Part shown: positions 8,135 to 15,993 of the stretch, one piece after another
Layout: each line of letters begins with the position of its first letter
How positions within the stretch are numbered: the first letter of the stretch is position 1
NCBI GenBank assembly: GCA_902778275.1
Contig: CACYXE010000004.1
Location: forward strand, 22,127-86,126
Direction of reading: 5' to 3'
Length of the DNA: 64,000 bases
Source of the DNA: Oscillospiraceae bacterium
GTDB lineage: Bacteria > Bacillota > Clostridia > Oscillospirales > Oscillospiraceae
Position numbers and translations under genes: made by a program
The notes under the pieces: model-generated
The model's input: only the letters and a program-made list of their open reading frames with translations
Databases searched by the model: none
Told to the model about the DNA's origin: nothing

Positions 8135-11100
8135 ATTCAAAGCCACCCCCGCCCAGGCTGCGGCCATTCGGAGCCGGGGCAGTGCCGTTCTGGTGTCCGC
8201 CGGCGCGGGCAGCGGCAAGACCAAGGTACTCACCGAGCGGTTGATGGCTTATCTCTGCGACCCGGAAGAGGCGGCGGATCTGGACAGCTTCCTGGTCATC
8301 ACCTTTACCCGGGCGGCCGCCGGCGAGCTGAAGGGCCGGATCATGGAGGAACTGGCGGCGGCGCTGGCTGCCGATCCGGGCAACCGCCGTCTGCGCCGGC
8401 AGAGCGCCCTGTGCCGCCGGGCGCAGATCGGCACCATCCACAGCTTCTGCGCTTCCCTGCTGCGGGAACACAGCCACCTGGCGGGCCTGTCCCCGGACTT
8501 CAAAATCGTGGACGAGGACCGGGCGGCGGCCATGAAGGCGGCGGCCATGGAACGCACCCTGGAGGCCTGTTATGACAAACCGGAGGCCCATCCGGGCTTC
8601 CTGGCTTTGGCGGACACCGTGGGCGCGGGCCGGGATGACCGGCGGCTGGCGGAGCTGACGCTGAACCTGCATGAGAAGATGCAGTGTCATGCCAGGCCGG
8701 AGCGCTGGGCGCGCGAGCAGGTGGAGCTGCTGCGCTCCGGGGCCAACGACGCCGGGGAGACGCCCTGGGGCGCGGAGATCCTGGAGCGCGCCCGGCAGAG
8801 CTCTGCCTATTGGAGCGGCGAGATGGAGAGCCTGCTGGCCGAGATCGCCGCGGACGACAAGATGAACAAGGCCTATCTGCCCAGCTTTTCCGAGACGGCG
8901 GACGCCCTGCGGGAGCTTCGGCGGTGTATAGAACTCGGGTGGGATCGGGCGCGCAGCTGCTTCCCCATTCCCTTCCCCACCCTGGGGAAACTGATGAAGC
9001 CGGAGGATCCGGCTCTGGCCGAGCGGGTGAAGGCCCGCCGCACAGCCTGCAAAAAAGCCATGACGACCCTGGAGGCCACGCTTTACGCTCCCTCGGCGCA
9101 GCTGCTGGCGGAGATGGCCCACACGGAGCCTGCCATGAGCGCCCTGCTGGAGCTGGCGCTGGCCTTCGACCGGGAGTATGCCCGGGAGAAGCGCCGCACG
9201 GGGCTGCTGGACTACGCGGATTTGGAGCATATGTCCGCGGCGCTGCTGACGGACGAGGAGGACCGGCCCACGGAGCTGGCCCGACAGATCAGCCGGCGCT
9301 ATACGGAAATCATGGTGGACGAATATCAGGACGTGAGCCAGGTGCAGGACACCATTTTCCGGGCGGTGTCCCGGGAGGGGACAAACCTGTTCCTGGTGGG
9401 CGACGTCAAGCAGTCCATCTACCGCTTCCGCCTGGCGGACCCGGGGATCTTTACGGAGAAGTATCTCCGCTATCGGGATGCGGAACTGGCTTCGGAGGGT
9501 GAGGCCCGGCGGATCATGCTGCAGGAAAATTTCCGCTCCCGGCGGGAGATCCTGGAGGGTGCCAACACGGTGTTTTCCCTGTGTATGTCCCGCGCCCTGG
9601 GGGATATCGACTATGACGAAAACGCGGCGCTGCACTACGGGGCCGATTATACGGGCGAAGTCCCGGTGCCGGAGCTGCTGCTCCTGCGCCTGTCCGCAGC
9701 GGCGGACGAAGAGGAGACGCCGGACAAGACCGCTCTGGAGGCAAACCTGGTCGCCCGGCAGATCCGGGAACTGATGGACAGCGGCGTTACGATCCGAGAC
9801 GACAAGGTGACCCGCCCCCTGCAATATGGGGACATCGCCATTCTGCTGCGCTCCCCCGGGCCGGTCGGCGGGATCTACCGCCGGGCCCTGGCGGCCCAGG
9901 GACTGCCGGTGGCGGCCGGGCAGGGCATGGGCTTTTTCCAGTCGGTGGAGATCTCCACGCTGATGTCCATACTGGCCATTCTGGACGACCCCCATCAGGA
10001 TATCCCGCTGATCGCGGTACTGCGCTCGCCGGTGTTCGGCTTCAGCGCGGACGAGCTGTCTCAGATCCGTGTCTGCGACACTTCGGTGGATTTCTGTACG
10101 GCGCTGACGCTTAGGGGCGAAACCGACGAAAAGGTCAGGGATTTTCTGCAGCTTCTGGAGCGGCTGCGTCTGGCGGCGCCCGACCTGAGCGCCGCGGAGC
10201 TGGTGTGGCGGCTGCTGGAGGAGCTGGATATGCTGGCCGTGTGCAGCGCCATGAGCGATGGCGCCCAGCGGCGCGCCCGGCTTATGGAGTTGATCGGCCT
10301 GTCGGAGCGCTTTGAGAGCAGCGGCTATCGGGGGCTGCACCGCTTCGTGCTGTGGCTGCGGCGTCTGGCGGACAAGGGCCAGGAGCCGGACCAGGGCGAG
10401 GCGGGCGAGGCCGTTCAGATCCTGTCGGTGCACAAGTCCAAGGGCCTGGAGTTTCCCGTGGTCTTCCTCTGCGATACCGCCCGGCGCTTCAACCGGCAGG
10501 ACAGCCGGGACACCGTACTGGTGCACCCGCAGCTGGGCCTGGGGCCCAAGCTGACGGACCTGCAGCGGCGGGTGGAGTATCCCACCCTGGCCCGCAACGC
10601 CATCCGGCTGCGGCTGGAGCGGGAGATGCTCTCCGAGGAGCTGCGGCTGCTGTATGTGGCCATGACCCGGGCCAAGGAGCGGCTGTATCTGACGGCCGCT
10701 GTAAAGGACCCGGAGGGCCTGATGGAGAAAAGCCAGAATGCGGTCTCCGTGCCTATGGCGGCGGAGGTACTGGCCCAGGCGGCTTCACCGCTGCAGTGGC
10801 TGGTCAGCGCCTGCCTCGCGGACGGCCAGCGGCATCTCCGCATACGCATCTGCGAGGCGGAAGCGGCGGTGGCTGGAGAGGAACAGGCGACGGAAGGGAC
10901 GGAAGCCGACGAGGCCGTGGCGGCGGAGCTGCACCGCCGGCTGGCGTTCCGCTACCCCCACAAAGACGCGGTGTCTCTGCCATCCAAAGTAACGGCCACG
11001 GAGCTGAAGGGCCGGGCAGAGGCGGACGAGGACGCCGAGCCTATGGTGCCGCCGCGAAAAACACAGTTCCGGATGCCGGACTTTACGAAAAAGGACAAGC

Positions 11101-11621
11101 CGGTCACCGGCGCGGAGAAGGGCACGGCCACCCATCTGGTGCTGCAGTACATGGATTTCGGCAGAACGGGAAGTGTGGAGGCGGTGCGGCAGGAGATCGA
11201 GCGGCTGCGCACACAGCGTTTTCTGTCCGAACGGGAAGCGCGGGCCGTGGACGCGGAGGCCATCGCGGGGCTCTTCGCCTCGCCTCTGGGCCGGCGGATG
11301 CGGCGGGCCCAGGAGCTGCACCGGGAGTTCAAGTTTTCTCTGCTCTGCGACGCGGGCGAGATCTTCGGCCGGGCGGCGGGAGAAGAGGTCCTGCTGCAGG
11401 GCGTGGTGGACTGCTATCTGATCGAGGATGGGGCCATCACGGTCATCGACTACAAGACCGACGCGCTGCGCAGCTCCGCCCAGGCGGCGGAGCGGGCGGA
11501 GAGCTATCGGGGCCAGCTGCTGGCTTATGCCCGGGCGTTGGAGCGGATCTGCGGCCTGCCGGTGCGGCAGTGCGTGCTGTACTTCCTCTCCGTGGGTGAG
11601 GCGGTCACGCTTACGATGTGA
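8127..11621 (+). CDS. addA: ATP-dependent helicase/nuclease subunit AddA
   Basis: A UvrD/Rep-type superfamily 1 helicase with a C-terminal RecB-like nuclease, 1164 residues. Visible elements are the Q-motif region (TPAQAAAI), Walker A SAGAGSGKT, Walker B/DEAD-like VDEYQDVSQVQ, the GDVKQSIYRFR motif, NFRSRREIL, VHKSKGLEFPVVF and AMTRAKERL, in the UvrD order. The nuclease motif VIDYKTD is near residue 1105. The GTG at 8127 is chosen because GGAGG lies just upstream and this gives the usual N terminus; the frame is open further upstream inside addB. It partners AddB. Confidence 0.93.
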   Translation: MREFKATPAQAAAIRSRGSAVLVSAGAGSGKTKVLTERLMAYLCDPEEAADLDSFLVITFTRAAAGELKGRIMEELAAALAADPGNRRLRRQSALCRRAQIGTIHSFCASLLREHSHLAGLSPDFKIVDEDRAAAMKAAAMERTLEACYDKPEAHPGFLALADTVGAGRDDRRLAELTLNLHEKMQCHARPERWAREQVELLRSGANDAGETPWGAEILERARQSSAYWSGEMESLLAEIAADDKMNKAYLPSFSETADALRELRRCIELGWDRARSCFPIPFPTLGKLMKPEDPALAERVKARRTACKKAMTTLEATLYAPSAQLLAEMAHTEPAMSALLELALAFDREYAREKRRTGLLDYADLEHMSAALLTDEEDRPTELARQISRRYTEIMVDEYQDVSQVQDTIFRAVSREGTNLFLVGDVKQSIYRFRLADPGIFTEKYLRYRDAELASEGEARRIMLQENFRSRREILEGANTVFSLCMSRALGDIDYDENAALHYGADYTGEVPVPELLLLRLSAAADEEETPDKTALEANLVARQIRELMDSGVTIRDDKVTRPLQYGDIAILLRSPGPVGGIYRRALAAQGLPVAAGQGMGFFQSVEISTLMSILAILDDPHQDIPLIAVLRSPVFGFSADELSQIRVCDTSVDFCTALTLRGETDEKVRDFLQLLERLRLAAPDLSAAELVWRLLEELDMLAVCSAMSDGAQRRARLMELIGLSERFESSGYRGLHRFVLWLRRLADKGQEPDQGEAGEAVQILSVHKSKGLEFPVVFLCDTARRFNRQDSRDTVLVHPQLGLGPKLTDLQRRVEYPTLARNAIRLRLEREMLSEELRLLYVAMTRAKERLYLTAAVKDPEGLMEKSQNAVSVPMAAEVLAQAASPLQWLVSACLADGQRHLRIRICEAEAAVAGEEQATEGTEADEAVAAELHRRLAFRYPHKDAVSLPSKVTATELKGRAEADEDAEPMVPPRKTQFRMPDFTKKDKPVTGAEKGTATHLVLQYMDFGRTGSVEAVRQEIERLRTQRFLSEREARAVDAEAIAGLFASPLGRRMRRAQELHREFKFSLLCDAGEIFGRAAGEEVLLQGVVDCYLIEDGAITVIDYKTDALRSSAQAAERAESYRGQLLAYARALERICGLPVRQCVLYFLSVGEAVTLTM

Positions 11622-11648
11622 TTTTGCGCGAAAAATTTGGAAAAGTTC

Positions 11649-11677
11649 TTGCAATCGGGGCATCCCTGTGGTACAAT
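11649..11677 (+). promoter_or_regulatory. Sigma-A-like promoter of rpmE
   Basis: TTGCAA at 11649-11654, exactly 17 bp, TACAAT at 11672-11677. The leader that follows carries a small CCGCC/GGCGG hairpin at 11701-11713 and CAAATCAT at 11715-11722, which recur upstream of tex. Confidence 0.75.
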
Positions 11678-11750
11678 CCCTCTTGCGCTATGTAACTATG
11701 CCGCCTCCGGCGGGCAAATCATGGCAGCCTGAGATGAGGAGATAAACGAA

Positions 11751-11951
11751 ATGAAGGAAGGAATCCATCCCAATTACCAGCCGACCACCATTCGCTGCGC
11801 CTGCGGCAACGTGATCGAGACCGGCTCCACCAAGCAGAACATCACCGTTGAGATCTGCTCCAAGTGCCATCCCTTCTTCACCGGCAAACAGAAGCTGGTC
11901 GACACCAGCGGCCGTGTGGATAAGTTCAATCGGAAGTACGGTATCAAGTAA
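11751..11951 (+). CDS. rpmE: 50S ribosomal protein L31
   Basis: 66 residues, the full length of bacterial L31. It is the zinc-binding (C+) form: cysteines at about residues 16, 18, 36 and 39 (RCACGN and CSKCHPF). The conserved MKEGIHPNY start and VDKFNRKYG end are present. The ATG at 11751 is preceded by GAGGAG. It has its own strong promoter and a 19-bp terminator, so it is expressed alone. Confidence 0.97.
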   Translation: MKEGIHPNYQPTTIRCACGNVIETGSTKQNITVEICSKCHPFFTGKQKLVDTSGRVDKFNRKYGIK

Positions 11952-11971
11952 TCGGGGATATATACCTGATG

Positions 11972-12016
11972 AATGCAGGAAGAGCCGCGGTATTGCACCG
12001 CGGCTCTTCCTGCATT
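11972..12016. terminator. Long bidirectional terminator (rpmE / spoVT)
   Basis: A perfect 19-bp stem (11972-11990 with 11998-12016), 7-base loop, between two convergent genes. It ends two bases before the spoVT stop. Confidence 0.85.
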
Positions 12017-12017
12017 T

Positions 12018-12560
12018 TCAGCTTTCCATCTGGCGGCCCAGGAACAGGGCGATGGTCTGGGCCAGTTTCTGCTCCACCTCGGAGCCGGGCGCGCTCCCCC
12101 GTGGAGTGATGAACAGGACGCAGCCCATCACGTCGCCCTCCGAGAGGATCGGCGCCGCCACGGACAGGCAGTATTTGTCGTCTGCCGGGGAGACGGGGAG
12201 ACTGCTGCCGCCGCTTGTATGGCGATAGGTCCCGCGGCCCTCCATGATCTCGCTCAGCTGGGAGCTGACGGGTTTTTCCATCAGCTCCCGCCGGGCGCCG
12301 CCGCTGATGGCGATGACCGCGTCCCGGTCACAGATGGCGGCGATGCCGTCGGTGGCTTTCCGCAGGCTGTCGCAGATCGCGGCCGCAAACTCTGACAGTT
12401 CCCCGATGGGAGAGTATTTTTTAAAAATCAGTTCCCCGTCCTTCTCCGTGAAGATCTCCAGCGGGTCACCCTCGCGGATGCGCATGGTGCGGCGGATCTC
12501 CTTGGGAATCACGACCCGGCCCAGGTCGTCGATACGGCGGACGATGCCGGTAGCTTTCAT
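12018..12560 (-). CDS. spoVT: Stage V sporulation protein T (AbrB/GAF regulator)
   Basis: 180 residues. The N-terminal swapped-hairpin AbrB DNA-binding domain is clear (MKATGIVRRIDDLGRVVIPK, residues 1-20, then EIRRTMRIREGDPLEI), followed by a GAF domain (about 55-180), the exact architecture of SpoVT. In Bacillus, SpoVT tunes sigma-G-dependent forespore genes. The start is ATG at 12560 after GGAGG; a TTG two codons upstream is less well placed. A GCATA/AATACTA pair upstream resembles sigma-G control, as expected for spoVT. Confidence 0.92.
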   Translation of the reverse strand: MKATGIVRRIDDLGRVVIPKEIRRTMRIREGDPLEIFTEKDGELIFKKYSPIGELSEFAAAICDSLRKATDGIAAICDRDAVIAISGGARRELMEKPVSSQLSEIMEGRGTYRHTSGGSSLPVSPADDKYCLSVAAPILSEGDVMGCVLFITPRGSAPGSEVEQKLAQTIALFLGRQMES

Positions 12561-12598
12561 ATACAAAATCCTCCTGTGTTTCTATCTGTTGTCAGAGA

Positions 12599-12627
12599 TA
12601 GTATTTGCAGGAGGTTTTTCGTTATGC
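12599..12627 (-). promoter_or_regulatory. Candidate sigma-G-type promoter of spoVT
   Basis: Minus-strand GCATA (12627-12623), 17-bp spacer, AATACTA (12605-12599). It fits the forespore pattern GYATR ... xATNNTA and lies about 40 bases before the start codon. Confidence 0.4.
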
Positions 12628-13095
12628 GCACGCAGCGCCGCTTCGCCCATCGACCGTTTGTCGTGTTCCGGAACGAGCATCCCGATATTCGTCTCCTGCC
12701 GTCTCGGCAGGGCATCTTTGTTTCGTTTTTTGTGGATTCGAGTACCGCTGCCGCTATATGCTGACGCAAGCCTCGGGAACAGCCCTTTCGCCATGAGGTT
12801 CCGGGCTTTTGAACCGGTGCTGATGGTGCTCATTGCCCGCCATTACAGCCTTCAGGCGGCAGATCTCCGGGAGGCCGCGGCCATGTATAAAGAACTGCCG
12901 TACCATATCGAAGCAAAAGATGAGGATGCGGCTGCGGACTGTGTGTGTGGAACGGATTCTTGCCTAGGGCGTCAATGTGCTGGAGCGAAAACACATACAA
13001 GACAAACAATACCACGAACACACCGGCTGCCGGTGTGTTCGTTATTTTCACTAAGATTTGTTTCCCGTTTTTGGTAATCGAAAACCGGGCCGGCA
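12628..13095. other. Intergenic region, no convincing gene; one hairpin
   Basis: About 470 bases between spoVT and the redox operon. Open frames here are short, lack ribosome-binding sites and resemble no family I know. A 13-base inverted repeat at 13015-13041 (CGAACACACCGGC and its complement) followed by TTATTTT could act as a terminator or insulator before the operon promoter. The stretch may be decayed coding sequence. Confidence 0.4.
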
Positions 13096-13124
13096 ATTGA
13101 ACGAGAGAATCCGCTGTGTTAAAA
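13096..13124 (+). promoter_or_regulatory. Sigma-A-like promoter of the flavoprotein redox operon
   Basis: TTGAAC at 13096-13101, 17-bp spacer, TAAAAT at 13119-13124, 62 bases before the first start codon. No other good promoter was seen before the end of the cluster, so genes to 21814 are probably one transcript. Confidence 0.6.
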
Positions 13125-13186
13125 TATCCATAAACTGGTATACCCACCGACAACCGACAAAAAATTTGACAAAGGAGGAATGACAA

Positions 13187-14734
13187 ATGCCCAAATATGA
13201 TGTTGTGGTCGTAGGCGCCGGCAACGCCGGATTGTCTGCGGCCCTGCAATGTCAGCTTGGCGGAAGGAAGACCCTGCTGATCGAAAAACACAACGTGCCC
13301 GGCGGCGCCGCCACCAGTTTTGTGCGCGGCCGTTTTGAGATCGAGCCCTCTCTGCATGAGCTGTGCGATTTCGGCCCGGCGGACAACCCCGGCGATGTGC
13401 GCAACATCCTGGACGGTTACGGGGTCAAGCTGGACTGGTTTGAGTGCAAGGACTGCTTCCGCATCGTATCCAGGTACTCAGACGGCAGCCCCATGGACGT
13501 GACCATGCCCTCGGGGATCGAAAACTTCATCAACAGGATGGAGGAGTATGTCCCCGGCTCCAGGGAAAAGATGACCACGCTCTTTGATCTGTTCCAGGAG
13601 GTACTGGATGGCATCGCCTACATCACCGCCTCCAAGGGCCACGCGGACTCCAAGGTGCTGCAGGCGGACTATCCCAACATGCTCCGCACCGGCGCCTACA
13701 GCACGAAAAAGGTGTTTGACGCGCTGAAGCTGCCCCGGAAATGTCAGGACATCCTGTCCACCTACTGGAGCTATCTGGGTGTGGACATGGAGCATCTGGC
13801 CTTTATCCACTATGCGGCCATGGTACACAAGTACATCTCCCGCAGCGCCTATATCCCGGCCCACACCTCCCATCAGCTGTCCACCGCCATGGTGGAGCGT
13901 TTCCGGGAGCTTGGCGGAGACGTATGGTTCAACTGCCGTGCGGAGGAATTCCTCTTTGACGGGGACAAGCTCTGCGGTGTGCGCACGAACCTGGGCGTCA
14001 TCGAATGCGACTACGCGCTGGCCAACATCAACCCGGATATCATCTACGGAAAGATGATGCCGAAGGAGCTGATCCCGGAGCGCGAAAAGAAGCTCTCGGC
14101 CGCCCGCGGACGCATCATGGGCGGGCGCATGTTCACGGCCTATTTCTGCCTGGATGCAAGCCCGGAGGAGCTGGGGATCCAAGATTACAGCATTTTTCTC
14201 TCCGGCACAGCGGACTCGGCCGTGGAGTATCAGAACATCCTCAAAGGTACAAAATCCAACGAGTACTCCATTTTCCTCTGCTATAACATCGCAAATCCCG
14301 CTTTTTCACCCAAGGGCACCTGCGTCTGTTCCTTCACCACCTTCGGCGCGCCGGATGAATGGGGCGAGCTGAAGCAGGAGGATTACTTCAAATTCAAAAC
14401 GGATTTCGCCAAAAAGTTCCTCAAAAACCTCAAGGACAAGACCGGGATCGACCTTATGGGCCATATCGAGGAGATGGAGATCGCCTCGCCCTGGACCTTT
14501 GCCCGCTTCCTGGGCGTGCCCGAGGGCTCGGTATACGGCTATGAGACGAGAGACTGGGACGGCATGATGGCCCGCATGATGATGCTGGGGACGGACTATC
14601 CCATCAAGGGCCTGCGGCCCATCGGCGCGGCCGGGCCCCGCGGAGACGGCTATTCGGCCACCATCATCTGCGGCCAGCTGATGGCCGCCAACGCCCTCAA
14701 GGATCTGAAAGAATGGGAAGGGGGGAATCCGTAA
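13187..14734 (+). CDS. CrtI/phytoene-desaturase-like FAD oxidoreductase, copy 1
   Basis: A 515-residue flavoprotein of the phytoene desaturase / retinol saturase superfamily. The N terminus (YDVVVVGAGNAGLSAAL) is a dinucleotide-binding fold for FAD, followed by EKHNVPGGAATSF as in CrtI and RetSat proteins. A C-terminal FAD-contact region with RGDGYSATI is present. Such enzymes saturate or desaturate C=C bonds of polyenes, isoprenoids or related lipids; the substrate here is unknown. GGAGG precedes ATG 13187. The stop overlaps the start of the next gene (TAATG), and a paralogue lies at 19036, so it probably forms a functional pair with its reductase. Confidence 0.8.
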   Translation: MPKYDVVVVGAGNAGLSAALQCQLGGRKTLLIEKHNVPGGAATSFVRGRFEIEPSLHELCDFGPADNPGDVRNILDGYGVKLDWFECKDCFRIVSRYSDGSPMDVTMPSGIENFINRMEEYVPGSREKMTTLFDLFQEVLDGIAYITASKGHADSKVLQADYPNMLRTGAYSTKKVFDALKLPRKCQDILSTYWSYLGVDMEHLAFIHYAAMVHKYISRSAYIPAHTSHQLSTAMVERFRELGGDVWFNCRAEEFLFDGDKLCGVRTNLGVIECDYALANINPDIIYGKMMPKELIPEREKKLSAARGRIMGGRMFTAYFCLDASPEELGIQDYSIFLSGTADSAVEYQNILKGTKSNEYSIFLCYNIANPAFSPKGTCVCSFTTFGAPDEWGELKQEDYFKFKTDFAKKFLKNLKDKTGIDLMGHIEEMEIASPWTFARFLGVPEGSVYGYETRDWDGMMARMMMLGTDYPIKGLRPIGAAGPRGDGYSATIICGQLMAANALKDLKEWEGGNP

Positions 14735-15936
14735 TGTCTGAATTGAATGTGAAGGTCGGCCTGATCGGAAAGTTCGACATGCTCAAGTTCAAGAACATGA
14801 GCAAGGTCCGTGAGAAAGCGATCCAGGCCGCGCCCGCCAGGGAAGTCAGCGGCGTGTTCCCGGTCAATGAGAACGCGAAGGCGCTCCATCCGGACTTTCT
14901 GGAGCTGGTGATCGAGAAGATCATCGCACGTAACGGCGCCAAGACCTTCGTGCTGAAAAGCGCGGACGGCAAGCCGCTGCCCTATTTCCGGGCCGGACAG
15001 TATATCTCCCTGAAGCTGCCTCTGGATGGCAGCCTGGTCACGCGCTCCTATTCGCTCTGCTCTTCCCCCAGGGAGGCCCTGTCCGGCAGTTACGAGATCA
15101 CGGTGCGCGCGAACCCCGGCGGCTTCGTGGCCGGCCGGCTGCTCAGCGAAAAGAATGTGGGCGACAAGATCATCGCCTCCGGGCCCCAGGGCTTCTTCTA
15201 CTATGAGGATCTGCGGGACAAGAAGCAGGTCATCGGCCTGGCCGGCGGCTCCGGCATCACGCCTTTCCTCTCCATGGCGAGAGCCATCTGCGACGGGATC
15301 GAGGACTTTGAGCTGACCCTGCTGTACGGCTCCCGCACAGAGGAGGATATCCTCTTCCGCGGGGAGTTGGACGAGATCGCCCGGGTCTGCCCCAAGTTCA
15401 GAGTGGTGCACGTGCTCTCCGACGAGGAGAAGGGGGGCTTTGAGCACGGCTTCGTCACGGCGGAGCTGATCCAAAAATACGCGCCGGAGGAATACTCCGT
15501 CTTCCTCTGCGGGCCGGAGGCCATGTACAAATTCTTAAAGCCGGAGATCGAAAAGCTGGGCCTGCCGGAGCGCCTGTTCCGCCGCAAGCTGATCGACGTG
15601 ACCAAGACGCCCTGGGAGAGCGAGGACTATCCCCAGGAGGCCAGGGGCAGAGAGTTTACGATCACCGTGCGCCAGGGCCCGCAGGAATGGACCGTCCCCG
15701 CCTCCGCTGACGAGCCGGTGCTGGTGGCCATCGAGCGCGCCGGCATCAAGGCCCCGTCCCGCTGTCGGGCCGGCGAATGCGGCTGGTGCCGCTCCCGGCT
15801 GCTTTCGGGCGAGGTGTTTATTCCCCGGGAGAATGAGATGCGCCGCTGGGCGGACATCCATTATGGCTACATCCATCCCTGCTGCAGTTTCCCCCTGGGC
15901 GATCTCACGCTGGAGATTCCGGGAGAGTTCTTTTAA
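14734..15936 (+). CDS. FNR-type reductase with C-terminal [2Fe-2S] ferredoxin domain, copy 1
   Basis: 400 residues. After a roughly 55-residue N-terminal extension comes a ferredoxin-NADP reductase module: FAD-binding RSYSLCSSP (near 103), pyridine-nucleotide site GGSGITPFLSM (near 170) and CGPEAMYKF (near 258). The C-terminal plant-type ferredoxin domain has CRAGECGWC (Cys-x4-Cys-x2-Cys, near 343) and the last ligand in HPCCSFP. It should pass electrons from NAD(P)H through FAD to a [2Fe-2S] centre, most plausibly to the flavoprotein whose stop codon overlaps its start. The ATG at 14734 is preceded by GGGGGGAA. Confidence 0.85.
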   Translation: MSELNVKVGLIGKFDMLKFKNMSKVREKAIQAAPAREVSGVFPVNENAKALHPDFLELVIEKIIARNGAKTFVLKSADGKPLPYFRAGQYISLKLPLDGSLVTRSYSLCSSPREALSGSYEITVRANPGGFVAGRLLSEKNVGDKIIASGPQGFFYYEDLRDKKQVIGLAGGSGITPFLSMARAICDGIEDFELTLLYGSRTEEDILFRGELDEIARVCPKFRVVHVLSDEEKGGFEHGFVTAELIQKYAPEEYSVFLCGPEAMYKFLKPEIEKLGLPERLFRRKLIDVTKTPWESEDYPQEARGREFTITVRQGPQEWTVPASADEPVLVAIERAGIKAPSRCRAGECGWCRSRLLSGEVFIPRENEMRRWADIHYGYIHPCCSFPLGDLTLEIPGEFF

Positions 15937-15993
15937 TCCATCCGGGGCCGGAGGATCGCTGCCTTCGGCCCATGTGACAGAAAGGAGGCAAGC

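Noticed and set aside
4673-8233. A 1186-codon open frame on the minus strand opposite addB
   Set aside because: Long antisense frames are common in GC-rich genes. Its predicted product is low-complexity (His, Gln, Ala, Leu-rich) with no motifs, while addB has all family motifs, a ribosome-binding site and coupling to addA.
8070-10526. An 818-codon minus-strand frame opposite addA
   Set aside because: Same reasoning: no motifs, no promoter or ribosome-binding site, and addA is fully supported.
12244-13077. A plus-strand frame reading through spoVT and the following gap
   Set aside because: It is antisense to spoVT, lacks a ribosome-binding site and resembles no family. The gap portion may hold decayed sequence but nothing definable.
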